Positions 43,501-61,374 of a stretch of DNA of 64,000 nucleotides are shown one piece after another. Source of the stretch: Siphlonurus alternatus (taxonomy: Eukaryota > Arthropoda > Insecta > Ephemeroptera > Siphlonuridae). The position numbers and the translations under genes are program-made. The stretch is taken from positions 47,318,317 through 47,382,316 of the forward strand of contig OX463781.1 of the NCBI GenBank assembly GCA_949825025.1. The letters are read 5' to 3'. Below the pieces are notes generated by a model, which saw only the letters and a program-made list of their open reading frames with translations, had not been told where the DNA came from and did no database searches. The stretch's first letter is position 1; every line of letters starts with the position of its first letter.

Positions 43501-45716
43501 GAAATTTATAAACTTATTTATCAATTATATTGTAATCGTACGGGTCGTATCTCTCTGCACTGAAGGTTTATTTTTCAGATTTTTCTTTTACGAGATTATT
43601 AATTATAATAATGTAGTTTTTACTCAACTAATAACTAATATATTGTTAAATTAAAATATTGAAAATACCGAACAAGCTTCTTTTCAGTATCACCCCTTAA
43701 GAAAATGATATAGGGATTAATCGTAGCCATAAAAAAACGAACTTTAATATTTATTTTATTTTAAAACAGCTATACTTTTCATAGCATGCAGGCTTTCAAT
43801 TAAATATAATAAAAAATCGCTTGTAAAAATGTATATTTAATTAATTTGCCTCTTAGTTGCTATAAGAGGCATCAAACAAAAAAAGCTTTTTAAATAAATT
43901 TTTATAAGGTTATTAAATATTTTCCTCACGAATAAACAACAAATCATCTATAGAGCATGTAAATATACTGCACGCGTGCAAGCCATGACAAACCTGACAC
44001 GATGTTGTTTATAAATACATAATTATATTAAAGATATTAAATCATCATCGAACAGCAAATATCATCGATCGTTAAATTGTACTATAATATATGTTTTTTT
44101 TAGCAAGGATTATGTAAATAAATTAAACCAGAAAATAAGCAACAATTAAGCTGTATACATGTGATCTTTTATTTAATTTTGTATATTGTAGAAGATATTT
44201 ATTATAAAAAAAATTCAATCAATATATTTTTTGCATTGACCAATTAAAATTGAGTGTAATTACTGCATACTAATTTTTTTTAATTTATTTATTCAGAAAA
44301 ACAGATATGATACTTAACATAGAATATTGCAATACACTCCAAGAGTTTGGAAAACTCGTTAACGGGGAATGTCAATTTCACTTACAGTTGGATAAATTTT
44401 ACAATAAAATACATCTAATAAAATTTTAATTGGAGCGCAACTATATTAATTCAGAGTGCATGGATACCATAATGAAATGAAAAATACATTATATACAAAA
44501 GTTGTAATTTAATAAATCATAAATTTACAGAATTCTGATACTAATTGTATTATTATAGCATATTTTGCTTAAAATATAATGCACAAAATATAGTATATAA
44601 AACGTATAACATATATTACAGGATGTTTAAAATTTCATTATTTTATAATATACAAATTTCCTTTTTAGTTAAATTATATTTATTTAACCATTGTCTGCAC
44701 AATTACAACACGGATTATGTAACTTTTACATAATAATAAAAGACACTGAGAAACACGTACATACAATAAACAATTTTTACACTTTTTTAATATAATTAAA
44801 AACACATTTTTTTAAAAACTGTTTTAATATTAATTCAATTACATTTTGTTGCTACTATATTATATTTTACGTTGTAAATGTCAAATTTGGTGACCACATT
44901 GTCGGCTCCCATTAAACAGCCGCAAGTACAAAGCAGCTTTTTCGCGGTCAACAATCGTTGAGTGTCATGCAGCCTTTGTTTGTACCTTGTGTTGTTTGCA
45001 GGTCGGGGGTATTGATACTGAAATGAAATTTAGATATTCAAGCAATGGTTTTAACAATCGAGAAGTTAGTAGCCGCCATCAAATTTATCATCTCCCACTA
45101 TTTTGAGACTCAAGTTTTTTATTTATGGACACAGCAACTTTTATTTTTATTTATGAAAGAGCTCTGTACACAGCAGCTATAGAATAATAAAAATATATGA
45201 AATAATAATTTTAATATATTTTTCTGTAGCTTTGAATTTATTGCTTTTTTAATTATTCAAGCTATAAATAGCACAATAATATTATGACACAACCTGCATG
45301 CATTGAGATTCTGTTTATATTAACAATTAAATTTATTGTGCAATTACAGTATGTGTTACGTGATTTCGAAGTATATTGTCATATATTTGCAAATTAATCA
45401 GTTTATGCAACCGTAGAAGTATACTTATTAATTTTTTAATGTTTGTGTTGATTTACTGTTGCAATTAAACTGATGGAATCTACTTGTTAATTGAATATGA
45501 AATAGACTATATTTTGCTCTCTTTCGTATATAGAAAATCAATAAATATAGCAACATAATATTTTTTTATACATGATACAAACACATTATTAGACGCAAAT
45601 TACACAATTTATAGTTATCTAATATTAATTATATTGATACATTTGTTTCATTTATTACAATTATGGTAGTACTTGTGCATATAATGAGATTATATTTTCA
45701 CGATTGTTACAATTAT
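43500..45716. other. AT-rich non-coding stretch
   Basis: No convincing exon. It contains a LINE-tail-like segment at about 44285-44375 (TTTATTCAGAAA, then CCAAGAGTTTGGAAAACTCG and GGGGAATGTCA) that recurs in inverse orientation at about 48590-48690, and a GC-moderate patch at about 44880-45010 without a recognised feature. Confidence 0.5.
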
Positions 45717-46023
45717 ATTAGAATGAAAAAATTTTAGTGGCTTAATCGAAAGAAGGGGTAAAAATATAATACTGTGAATTTTTTCAGATTTTTCTGAGAC
45801 CGGAAACTATTTTTAAAAAATTATTGAAAAATCTATTTTAATGACGTCACGGGCGGCACTCCTTAAGAAAAAAGATAGGGCAGTGCCGCCCGTGACGTCA
45901 TAAAATAGACTTTCAATAATTTTTTAAAAATAGTTTCCGGTCGCATAAAAATCTGAAAAAATTCACAGTACCATATTTTTACCCCTTCTTTCGATGAAGC
46001 CACTAAAATTTTTACATTCTAAT
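45717..46023. mobile_element. Palindromic MITE, family B variant
   Basis: A 307-bp near-perfect inverted repeat, ATTAGAATGAAAAAATTTTA to (inverse) ATTAGAATGTAAAAATTTTA. Arms share TTTTTAAAAAATTATTGAAA and TTTTCAGATTTTT with family B, but the outer arm (GAAAGAAGGGGTAAAAATAT) and the centre (GACGTCACGGGCGGCACT...) are distinct, so a subfamily. Confidence 0.85.
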
Positions 46024-46602
46024 ATCTCATTGGTATTTTTGAAACTTAAATAACTTGCAGTATAATAAATTCTATATAATATACAGAGAGAAAGAGGAGA
46101 GAGAATACAATACATAATGAACATGGCTTTAAAATATAATCTATATGTCTATAAACTGAACAGTATCGAAAATCTATTACATCACAATCTCTCAAAGTAA
46201 ATGCTCTTAGCTCATCACTCTGAATAGTTTCAACACACTGAACGTGTGTTAATTAACTTAAATGATACGATTCGTACGCAACGTATACAGCAGATCGATA
46301 TATATTTTTACAGAGAGAATATTATACAGTCCTACTAACAAAAGTTTTCCACAACAATGGGATGGCGCGGGGTTTCCCAACAAAAGTTTCCCAACAATGG
46401 GAAGATGGGTTTCATCGTGTTCGTTATGGACATTATTTACAAACTTGTTTTTATAATTAAAAATAATATATTCTGCTAAATGCAGTCTTGTTGATATTAA
46501 TAATTTGGAACAACAATTAATAAATTTAATATATATTTCTTGCTTCCGATGGGATCGAAGCGTAAGTTTTGTATAAATTTCAATGACACGTGTTATAAGA
46601 AC

Positions 46603-46603
<1 letters not shown>

Positions 46604-46698
<95 letters not shown>
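46604..46698. repeat. (CT)n microsatellite
   Basis: About 95 bp of uninterrupted CT; open frames across it are artefacts of the repeat. Confidence 0.97.
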
Positions 46699-46701
<3 letters not shown>

Positions 46702-46899
46702 ATATCCAATAATAATAATATACACAGAAGATTGAAGCAAGGCTCATTACGAAGGCATCAGCAGACTAACATCATCAATATATTGGTATTTGCAACTCGG
46801 CGCATAGCTCGGAGCAAAATTACAACAAACGTGTCACAGAAAATGATGTTCTCTTCACCGTTATTATTATTCCGACAATGTTATTTTTTGTATAACAAA

Positions 46900-49909
<3,010 letters not shown>

Positions 49910-49955
49910 GAAATTTTGAGGATTAATGTCAGTAGTTAGATGGTGAACCACTCTG

Positions 49956-50003
49956 AAAATTTCAGCAAACCTTTCTGACACCATAAAATTTTTTTCCATG
50001 AAA

Positions 50004-50073
<70 letters not shown>

Positions 50074-50121
50074 TTTCATGGAAAAAAATTTTATGGTGTC
50101 AGAAAGGTTTGCTGAAATTTT
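49956..50121. repeat. Perfect 166-bp inverted repeat around a (TA)n core
   Basis: Arms of about 50 bp (AAAATTTCAGCAAACC, CTGACACCATAAAATTTT, CCATGAAAATATGTATA) are exact complements on both sides of a (TA)n run of about 60 bp (50008-50067). A (TA)n-rich cluster follows to about 50280. Confidence 0.92.
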
Positions 50122-50165
50122 ATATATATATAAAATATAAATATATATATTTATATATTTATATA

Positions 50166-50213
<48 letters not shown>

Positions 50214-50215
50214 TA

Positions 50216-50268
<53 letters not shown>

Positions 50269-50280
50269 TATATATATTAT
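50122..50280. repeat. (TA)n/(TTTATA)n cluster
   Basis: Interrupted TA arrays with ATATTTATATAT units directly after the inverted repeat. Confidence 0.9.
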
Positions 50281-50404
50281 ATCGTTAAATTTTTTTAGAT
50301 ATTCAGCATTGAGATTAGCATTGTTTTAAATGGGGACTGCTTTGACAATTAGTCAAATCAGTATCTTTTTCACACGAACAAATTAATTACTCAAAATCTA
50401 TACC

Positions 50405-50567
<163 letters not shown>

Positions 50568-50569
50568 TT

Positions 50570-53500
50570 TTAACATCAGCAAACTAACATTTATTTTATA
50601 TGGACTAAAAATATTTTCAGTTTATCATCAGCAATAAAATTACTAAATTCAATTTTTGCGTTTTTTTTTGTAGTAAATCATTTTTTTTTGTCTAATTGAC
50701 TTTCAGGAAATTTCATTTAATTTGTGTTATTTTTAATAATTTTTGCTAGAATTTTTTTTATTGTTACTCTTTTTTTTACCTGTAATTTGTAGGTACTGTA
50801 CAACAATTTAATAAAATCTGTATATAAACATATTTTTATACAAGTATTATTTTATATTTTATATTTTATGGTTAAACTCAAATTAATTTGTTACTTCAAT
50901 TATTGGATTTACAGCACACACATCAATTATTAAATACGTTACATAACTTAGGTACTTGGTTCTAATTGATACAACAAATATAATAACATTGAACGTTAAA
51001 TGTAGCATATTATATGAAGGGAAAACTTATGATGAGGGTAGAGGAAGCCTTAATATGAATTGGATTATATGAACGTTTAATATTCTGTTATATTATACAA
51101 GCTTAAAATGTATATGAAGTGGCTTTCCACAGGGTCTATAATTGTTATATGAAAACTCATTTGATTTAAGATTAATGTAAATAAATTTCCAGCATTTACT
51201 TTTGATGACTGGGAGCTTTATTTGACTTGACGGGACATTAACATCTGTGCGATGTATTTGCTTTCTAGGAGTAAATTTTCACACAAATGTTACAGAGTTT
51301 GTAGAAACCCGGCACAAAAAGTTAAGTAGATTTTAGTAAAATATTTCAAAGACTACGTTTTTTTTTTCTTCATAAAAGTTAATTTTTTATGATTATTTTA
51401 AAGAAAGTTATTTGCATTTTTAATGCCTCATAGAGAAAAAAAAAAAAAAAAAAAAACTATACAGTATAATATATTCATAGACTCTATGGTATATTTCTAC
51501 TTAAAATTTATACTTTGTTATAATTATTATTATATTAATATATAAATAATAGTTTTTTATTGAAGTTTATATATATAAATTTTTTATTCGTGTAAAATTT
51601 TTGAAAAGAACAATATTTGTTTACTTCTTCTCCAAATTTATTTTAACTGCTTGATCTTATTTTAACATTTTATCAAATATTTATGTTGAGAAGAAATGTT
51701 TTTCTTTCATCCTCAGTTTGGTTTGTAAAAATGTATAAGTTTTTTAGGAAAATCTTTTCAGAGTAATGAAATGTATGAAAACTTTATTCTGTTTTTTTTT
51801 CTCCTAAATTAATTTTTTTTAATATTATGAAATTATGACGTGACCTATATATTTATTTTGTACAAACTTTATGTTCCAAATAGCCAAAATTAAATCTAAT
51901 ATGAAACACACGCAAGGTTAATCGAACTCTCCGTATTATACGATGATGTTCACGCACTTCTAGTCTCACGTACTTAGTTGGTGTGAAGGGCCTTAACTCA
52001 GCGGTATATTTACAACCTGCACTATAAACTAAGTACGTGTCTGCTTATTCAGCAACAAATGTGGAGGTGTCTATTGAGAGATCCTCAAAGTCTTGCCGAG
52101 TGGCAGCGTCACGTTGCAAATCTTGTCGCCACTTGATAAAATTATAGCTGAAATTTCATCCCACATGACTTTTATCACTCTAATCAGACACAGTGGACTT
52201 TTAAACATCACATCATGGTGCTACACTACTTACATATTTAATATATGAAGCTATAGCCAGTTGTTATAAAAATTGACATTATAGATAATAATTGTAATTT
52301 AATTCAACGCCATCAATAAACGTGTAGAGATAAAAAATAGCTTTTATTTATTTAACTTTGATTATTCTTTAAATGAAATAATAAAATAAAAAATAATAAT
52401 AAAAAATAATAAAATAAAATAGCATAATATATGGGTAATTGTATCATTTTTAATTTAGAACATACATGAGACTGTGTGTAGCGATTAGCTTCAAAACCAT
52501 CTCTTCTCATATTCTTATATCTACCTTTCAGGAATGAAGAATCAGAGAACGCAAAGAAACGGTTTTGAAACTATTATTCTAATTTATTATTAGCCATATA
52601 TTTATGCTCGTATAAAGTAATATACTCATATTTTGCATAATGCATTTATTGATATTTTTTCACTTGCTCGAAAATTGTAACGCGTCATTTATAGTTGCAA
52701 TGTTGTTATGTTGTTATTAAAAGCCAATAATGTATTTTACATAATTATGAACTGAGCTAAAATATAAATGACAAACTAACTGATCACATTAAATTTGTAA
52801 AATATACATAAATTAGTGATATGTAAATAATTAATTATAATTTTATTGATTTTGTTACTTCATGCTGTTGTAATTGAGATTCATATGATCATATGTACAG
52901 TACATAATTATAACACATAGATATATTATGAATTATATAAGAACAAGAAACTTTCAAAACATACCAAAGAATATTAAAAATATTCAGAATAATAATAAAT
53001 AAGGCCGAATTTGATACACTCACTTATTATTTTTTTCGTGTTTTTTCATGTTTCTTTGAGTTAAATAATAGCTTATATACTGAAAAATGTTTTTTTTGTC
53101 TCTCTTCACTGAATATAAAATAAAATGTGAATGAAATATGAGATTGATAAGCAGGTTTCCTAGCAAACGTTCCAAATTTAAGCACATAAATGTTTTCAAA
53201 GCTTTTTTTTTTTAAAAAGTAGTCACAAAAAACAAACATCTTCTTTACATCGAAGCAGATTCTTTTTTAAATAATAAATTACTCAGTCGGATTTTTGAAT
53301 GTTTTAATATTCTTTACTTGACAGAGTTTGCCCAAGTTGAAATAATTTAGCTAAAAGTTTCTCCTCGCCTCAGGCAACCCGAAGTTGCAACTTTAATCAG
53401 AGTTTATATCATGCAATTAATGAACTGGATTTTTCTTTTTACTTACAGTATAAAGTTATGTTGTTGTTACGGCCGGTGTTTTTACTTTCATTATTTTAAC

Positions 53501-55887
53501 AAAGCATTTCGTACACACTCAGTTTTACTTGACATTTCTGAGCTCTTGAGAGAACACAGTATTTCACTTTTTTTCATTTATATATACTTTGTTTTTAGTT
53601 ACTTTATAAAGGTAGGTTTTACAATTATGAGGGGATAAAGTTTTTGTACATTGTTGCTTTTGTATTTGCAGGAGAATGCATTGGGGGAGAATTTGCACGA
53701 AGTGTGTTATAACCTTTGTCTTCTAGTTGGCACTATCACAGTTGTATTATCACCTAGCAGGATTACGGAACTTACTACACAGTGTTAGGATTACGAAAAA
53801 ACAACATAAAACACTTTTGTTTATTGTTTTGTTTAACAATTGTTTGTGTTCTTTTTGTTAACTTTTTGTTGGAATAACTTCTTGTGATTGTTTACATTTT
53901 ATAAGAGGATGTATAATTCAAATATTTTATTTTTTATGAAAGAACACAAATTTATTTATATAAAAATTCATTTTTATTGTGTCTAATCAAGATTTGTTAT
54001 TTTATTAACATATCTTGTGTCTAATAACACTCTTATTTCCTTTCCAGAAATTATATATATTAAAAAATATATAATGCATCGTTTTAAAATTGTATAATAG
54101 TGGGTGAAGATATTTTTTCATTTATCTTATTCTGTTAAAATGATTAAATATAAACACACAAACTCACTTTTTTATTATACAATTCTTAGAATTGGCTCCT
54201 CTAACAAGTAAAAGTAAGATTCTTAATATATATAATCTATCGTATTAAATTTTATAACAACAATTGAAACTATTTTTTTCATATCTTTGTCAGTTCCAGT
54301 GTACGTGAATGCAAACTTTTCTTTTTACAATTGCTTGCCATTCTTTGCTCTGATTTCTTTGAAGTCTTAACGCAAAGGATTTTATTTTCTTTGTGAATTT
54401 CCAATTCTTGTCTTTCTTTAAGATTGACTCATATTGTCGGCCACAGCAGCGATCTGTTTCAAATAGTAATAATAGTAATGCCATTACAGTCTACTGCTTC
54501 TATATGCCTCCAAGCGTATTTAATATTACCCCGTAAAAAGAAAAGTCTAAAACATAGAAATTCTGATTTCAAATAAATAAAATTGTATACTGCGCATTTC
54601 AGCAAATTATTTTATTTATTTGTTTTTTCGTAATGGAAAAACAAATTACGAAGAAATGATCTTTAATGAAAAAGTGGAGTGTGGGGGATAAGAGCATTTT
54701 TTACACATAATATATAATTACAAAAGTTATAGCATCATAACTCGTTAAAGTATACAATCTTTACTGTATATATAATATTGTTTTTATACTGCATATTTTT
54801 AAGTAATTATCAGATTCCAAATCTCTTTATTTGCATAAATGAGAGAGATTGGAAAGTATATTAAACTTGGGTCTGTAAAAAATATTTATTCTGAAATACG
54901 ATAAAACTTTATGAGATGAAAAGATGTTTTTTCATGAGTTTCATGTTCGTGTTTTGGGTAGCACGGAGATGCCCGAAGCCGCCCGAAGATCTTCGGAGAA
55001 ACCTAAAAACCCTAAAATCCTATTTTCTGCAGGTTAACGTAACTCACAAAATCATTTTTTTTTTAATTTTTTTTTTTTTTGTAAAATTTTTCTTCAATAG
55101 CATTAATATTATTAGTTCTTCTTGTCACGATTTATGACAGAAAATTCTAAGAAAAATGATGCGAATACCCAAGAGAAATTAATTTCAAGACCAACTTTAG
55201 CACGTATCTGCTATGTCACTGTGCAATTTTTGCCTACAAAATCGTGACTTCAATTATTTTGCAACGTATGGTGAAAGACCCGTATTAAATTTTATCATTT
55301 TACACAGATTTCATCAATAAAAGTGGAAGACTAAGATTATTTCAGGCCCTGAGGATCAAACTTGCCTAAAAGCCATTCAGGTAAAAGGTTGTTATCCTAT
55401 AAAAACAATCTACCTTTAGTGAAAAGTGGATATAAGCTACTTTGATCCAAGGCTCTTCATTTGTTATAGTGTAGGATTGCAATGATTTCAGAACATGCTT
55501 GTTAGTGGAATTGATTCCAAATAAATAATTTACCATGACAAACAGTCTATATATTTTATGTTACGGTTTTGCTTTGGTAAATTTTCCACCTACACTCGCC
55601 ACAGAACCCTAAAATGTTACTGACCTTTACGATAATCCTGCTGGTCTGTGGGGTGTTTTGATTACACCGTAAGCTGGCTGTACCATAACAGGATTACCCA
55701 TTTTTCAAGTCTAAGAATAGAAGCACTATAATATCCTATCATCCTATTATGACTTAACTTCAAAGCGATATTCGTAAGTGAATAATATATATAACGTCTT
55801 TATATATGTGTATATATTGTACATATCATACATTATTATATATACACTACGCATCATACTTAATACGGTTTCCATCGTGTTTTTATA
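50570..55887. other. Long AT-rich non-coding stretch
   Basis: I find no exon with supported splice sites or family motif. It contains poly(A)/poly(T) runs (for example 51436-51456, 55055-55080) and ATAAA-type simple sequence near 52375-52425. Less AT-rich patches at 51910-52140 and 55340-55720 show no recognisable function. Confidence 0.5.
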
Positions 55888-55975
55888 CAGACGCGGATCC
55901 AGGACAAAATTTAGAGGGGGGGGGGGGAAAGGGGGCTGTCTCCATAAGACCAATGTAAAAAGAAAAAATTGTAAC
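55888..55975 (+). mobile_element. hAT-like MITE, truncated copy
   Basis: Left end CAGACGCGGATCCAGGACAA, AAATTTAGA, a G tract, then GGGGCTGTCTCCATAAGACC and AATGTAAAAAG as in the 22917-23093 family; the right half is missing. Confidence 0.78.
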
Positions 55976-58900
55976 GTCTACTGTCATTGGTAGTTCATAA
56001 CGAAGAACCTCACGAGCCGAAGTACTCCCGAACTATCACGAAGAAAACCGAATTTTATATGACGGTCATGTATACATTGTAAATATGTTATAGAGCACAA
56101 GTTAAAAACAAGATATTATTAATTTTATATCGCAATTTTTGTAGTATTTAATTAAACTATATTTAATATATATAATTTTTAATATACGATTGACATTAAT
56201 TTGAGTACTTATTATATTGACATGCAGTTATAATGAATAACACAAAAATTCTCATCAAAAGTTATCGGACTCTAAGCTTCCTTATAGTATACAATATTTG
56301 AATGTTTGTTATCAGCTTCATGGATCTCTCTTGGATCTAATTATTCCGACAAAGAACCCTCACTGCACTTCAGGGGATTACCCAGCGTTTAAAATTTACG
56401 GTTAAAGGTCATGTGACGTGACAACAATGCGATTATTTTCAACAACACGCCGACACGCGTAATCAAGCAGTCAGCATTAACATGCTGGAAGTTGCACTAT
56501 TGTTTGCCATGATATTTTGTAATTATAGAGACAAACCCAACAAGGGATTCAACGTACTGCACGATCAATAATCATCATCAATAAAATTGATCATGATCTG
56601 ATAATCATTTTACAGAGTCATCATGACGAAATTAATTAATAATCGAGCGCTATAAAATAGATACACAGTTAGAAGCACTAACTACATATTTCTGCAAATA
56701 AGTTCTTTCACTAAAGTATTAGTTGGAGATGTACTACATCATGTATCTATACTTTTGAATTTACTGTAATATCTACTGTATAGAATGTATTGGTTCAATA
56801 AACACATGCTCTTCAAAATAGGATAGTGATGTACGTAAATAATTGAGCAATTTTTTTATTTTACATACAACTTATAATGCATTAATGTATATTTAAATAA
56901 TATGTAAAACAGAGCAGATAAAAAATGTAGTGTCTTAAGTGTAATAAATTTGTTATTTAATTATTTAAATTTTCTCCCCTTATAATGTTCTGTTTTTCTT
57001 TGTGGTTTTAATGTATGATCGATTTTTTTACTATACATAAAAAAATACACCCTTCTATATATAAATATCCATAAGTTCTTAAAGTATCATTATAATCATC
57101 GTTACAAATTATGTTAAAATGTTTTTTTTTAATTAATAAGAAACCCTTCTTACTATTATTGTTGTTTTTTTCTTGAAGAGTTTGTTTTTTGTTGCGACCT
57201 TGTTGAGGTAAAACATGTAACTAAGTAGTTAAATTAAACAGGTAAAGTCCCCTCTTGCCAAGTTTGCTTGGGGGTTGAAGATGTTGTGAGAATATCATTT
57301 ATGATTTATAAGAACAGTTTACTCAGATAACATCGGAGTTAATGCTATATATACGTAATAACCAAAACATAAAGTTATAAACATAATGTATAATTTTCAG
57401 ATAATTAAAATACATCATATATTGTTTATGATATTATATACTTATAAATTATAAACTTGGTGTTATAAACTTTAATGTCAGATACAAAAGTTTATTTAAG
57501 AACTAAAATACATTTAATTTGTATAGAACGAATGACATAAATAACAAAATAGCGTAGAATGTGTACAAAGATGATGCAACTACAAGTTTATAAAATATAA
57601 TTAAAAATTTATATTATGATTAATATAAGAAACAAACAAGGTATCTATTTTTAACACAGAAACTTCAAATTCTATATATATGTAAGCTTTTTGTATATAC
57701 TGCTTATATTTAGCACACAGTACCACAGAAACACAAATTTTATTATTTATGTACTTAAAATTTGTAATTAATTTGAAAACTTTGAAACTTCATCATTTTG
57801 AAAGTGTATATTGTGAACTCACCAACTCCAATTTCTAATTTAATTAATAAACTCATGTTACTAATTAACCTTTTCTCAGTAGAAAATTCTCCAAATAATC
57901 TTCTTCTTATACAAAAATGAAAGGTTATGTGTCTTCCTTATAAGTAGAAGATGTGAATTAACACGATAAATAATGACTTTACAAGGAAATTAATATTTCA
58001 GATTATAAAAGACAAAGAAAAAAGAAGTTAGAAGCAACTCCATTATCGCCTGCTCAACTAGGAGCTTCAACTACTTAGTATGCAAAAACGGGTGTTACGT
58101 GTACTCATTTCCATAGACCTTGTGATGTTCCAAGCTAGAATCTTTTGTGTCCTCTTGCTGTTTCGCTCGTTACTCCTAAAAGTTAGCGCTTGCGTAGAAA
58201 AAGAAAAAAAAATGCATAAATGTATATATTTCATATTGTTTTTTTTTCTTTTTTTCTTTTAAATCTAGCATAAAGTTCATGGAAGATCCAATTTTCCTAC
58301 ACCTTGTTTGTTAGAGGAAATTTAATAAAACTTTTTCTCCTTTTATTTTTTATATATATATGTAATGGTGGAATTTAGCGTGCACAACATTTCGCTCCAC
58401 GAGTTTACAAATGAAATCTCAGTCATTCGTTCAAAATGTTTTTTTTTTCTACTTTATTATTTCACCTTTGTTATTTCAACTTTTTATATTTTTATTCATG
58501 TGTAAAAAATAATGAGCATGTTTTACTATTAATGTCAAAGTTATTTCATTTTTTCTTGTTTTTTTTTAAAGTTTTTAGAGCGACGGTGGTGTATTTTATT
58601 TATATAGAGCAACCATTATATATATAAGTTATAACAAGCATTCAGAAGCTTGTTTTACTATACCATACTTTCGATATGAGCTCAATGAAAAGACTAAACC
58701 AACACAATATATACCTTTGAAATACACTCTCACAATTCATTTTGCTTCAATAGTATCATTATCTAAAATTTAAAAGAAAAGTTATCAAAGTATTTTTTTT
58801 AATAATATTTACACGTTGAAAAGTGGAGGAGCTAGTGCATGATAAATTAAGCTTTATTCGCTGCTGCAGTAATGGTGTTGTATTAATTAATGATACGTAA

Positions 58901-59115
58901 CATATTTCTCTTAGGAAACCCTTTGATCTTCACCGCTCAAGGATACATTTACGTTAAGCTTGAGCTTCTAATTCAGTAGCAGACGCTTATGTTAATTATG
59001 AGGACTGTTTATGTTGAACCACAAAACTACTAGATCTTTAACATCACAAAGGAACCGAACGATCAACATTCTTGAGCAAGTATTCTTAATAGTGGAAACG
59101 TACTAACATTGTGTT

Positions 59116-59122
<7 letters not shown>
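55976..59122. other. AT-rich non-coding stretch
   Basis: No gene supported. Poly(T)-rich patches at 58220-58265 and 58436-58575 give spurious hydrophobic frames. Confidence 0.5.
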
Positions 59123-59158
<36 letters not shown>

Positions 59159-59500
59159 TTTTATTCAATCATTGGTTGTACAATACAACATAAATCACGT
59201 CATAAATAATCATTGTTTAAAGTTTAAGTAATTAAAAATAGTAATAATAATAAAAAAACATTTTAATTAATGTTTATTTTTATACTAAAACACATTTATC
59301 TATAAGTTCTAATTATTAACTATCTAATTCTTTTTACTCAAACATTCTAAAACTTAATTTTTCGTCGCACGGTCTATAGCAAACCCATTCTGGCTCGGGG
59401 AGCTTGATTAGGATGGACGCTTTATTTTTTTATCCAAAGCAAGGAGAATCACATTATGAGAAAAAAGTTTTGGGTGCATTAGAGAAGCGTGTTGAAAATG
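59123..59500 (-). repeat. LINE 3'-end fragment with (AAT)n tail, copy 2
   Basis: (AAT)n at 59123-59157, then TTTTTATTCAATCATTGGTTG, TACAATACAACATAAATCACGTCA, parallel to 43240-43310. The unique sequence to about 59500 may be the rest of a LINE 3' UTR; no coding part is recognisable. Confidence 0.45.
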
Positions 59501-59799
59501 TTCACCCAAACAACTAATAACTCAACGTCGTTGCATAAGTTAAAAAATCTGATCAACAATGTCATTTTGACTAACATTAATTACTTCTAAAAACGTTACT
59601 TTTTAGGTATTTGTCACCTCAGGATGCAAAACACGTAACTACAAAAATATTGATTGAACTTTGACCTTTGACGAGTAGTATTTTTATTTTCGTCCGTTGT
59701 TACACTATTTGTTAAAGAATACAATGTATTAAGTTGGATTTTTTTTATTATATTTTTTTGTAGCACTCTCCTGTGATTTCATTGCTCAAGAATTACGGC

Positions 59800-61000
59800 T
59801 AAGTCGGGATGAAAATCATAACCAGCTTAGCGCGACGACGACCAGGGTGTTGCTCTTACCGCCCACTCAACTCACTAGTTGATCGTCACAATCTTTTTAT
59901 ATCAGCGCGCGCGATTTCCTCCGTTCACGCCAAATTGAATCTCAAATCAATCAAAAGCTTCACTGCGTCTCAAAACTTAACTGATGGTAGTAAATATTAA
60001 AGATGGAAAGGTTTTTGATGACTTTTTAATAATTTTTTATATATTATATTTTATTATCTGTTTCTTTTTAAGTGTAAATTTCGTAAACAAAGAGCTAAAA
60101 ATCTTCGCGTGCTAAACTTTGGCTTATGTTAGGTGCTATGTTGAAGGGGATGATACTGGAAGGATGAGGGGGAGTGGAAACTGGATCTGCTGATGCTGGG
60201 TGCAGCTTCAACAGGAGGAAGAGAGCGAATGCGCGTGAGCATTGCTCTTATCATTTCCACCACCAGTGCCGGCCGCCGCCGCGCGCCTTTCGCACACAGC
60301 GCGATAAAGGGGTTTGGAGCAGCGGGCGAAATATTGATTTCCCAAGGCCTGGCCTGCCTTGCTTGCTTGCTCTAGCTAGGCTCTGCTGGTTTGTATATAT
60401 ATATATACAAGTCTGGCTAGTTGCCAGCAGCAGTGTGTGTGTGTGTGTGTTAAGGGCTGCAACCCCGTTAGTATGCAACAAGAGGCAGTACTTGGCTACC
60501 ACTTTGTCAGGGTGGCTGCTTGAGTAGCTCTTAGCCACAACAGATCGGCCATAAACCCGCAACGGTGCAGGACTCTTCATTTTACTTCTTGTCTCTGGGG
60601 AATGCCTTCAACAGCTCTTTTGGAACTTGATCTATATCGTCACACATTCTTTGGCTGACTAAAAAGAGGACACCAATTCACACACCGGAGATATTGAATT
60701 GTCCAAGCTGAAAGAAGAAGTTTGGGGGGGGGGGATTTTCTCCTGCAAATGACGCACACGAGTGAGTGTCCACCAAAAGGGAACCAAGAGGAATGTGAGA
60801 AGCACATATAACTGCTGGGTAGAAATCGATAAGTTTCATCTCTCCACTCTTTAGCACACTGCTGCGCTGGCTGGCTGCTGCGCTGTGGGTGTAGGAGGTT
60901 GCAGCATCACAGCAAGCAGCGAAACGACAGAGCTGCTACTTGCTGCTGCCTCTTTTCAAAGCCTCTTTATGAAGACAATAAGTCGACCATAAGACTTTGC
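59800..61000. promoter_or_regulatory. GC-richer block, possible distal promoter or untranslated exon
   Basis: It stands out from AT-rich surroundings with CpG-containing runs (CCGGCCGCCGCCGCGCGCCT at about 60270; TCAGCGCGCGCGATTTCC at about 59902) and a (GT)n stretch at about 60434-60450. No conserved protein frame is visible. It may be a CpG-rich promoter or a non-coding exon; this is inference. Confidence 0.3.
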
Positions 61001-61374
61001 ACACATAAAAGCTAGAATGTAATTTACATGGTTTAAAACCATTACTTATATACTACATTTCAAACGGTGTGTAAAGAAATTTAATTATTACACAGTTAAA
61101 TAGACCCATTTAAAACAAAATTATATTTTTATGGTATTGACAGTGAACAATTAATTTTTTTTTAAAGAGGGTTCTCACTTTTTAAATATACAATTGAATT
61201 TATATTATAAGGATATATATTTTAATCAAATTTAAAGGTATTTTTAATTAAAATACAATTACAATTCTTACTGTTAGTATTATCTTATAAATAAAGATAT
61301 TATTTTTTTTATCTAAGGTTTAAGATCATAACTATTCTTCAATTGCTACTTTATTTTTAAGGGATGTATATGTC

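Noticed and set aside
60174..60580. Open frames of 117 and 109 codons on opposite strands
   Set aside because: They overlap in a GC-rich region where stops are rare; no family motif, signal peptide or splice context supports either.
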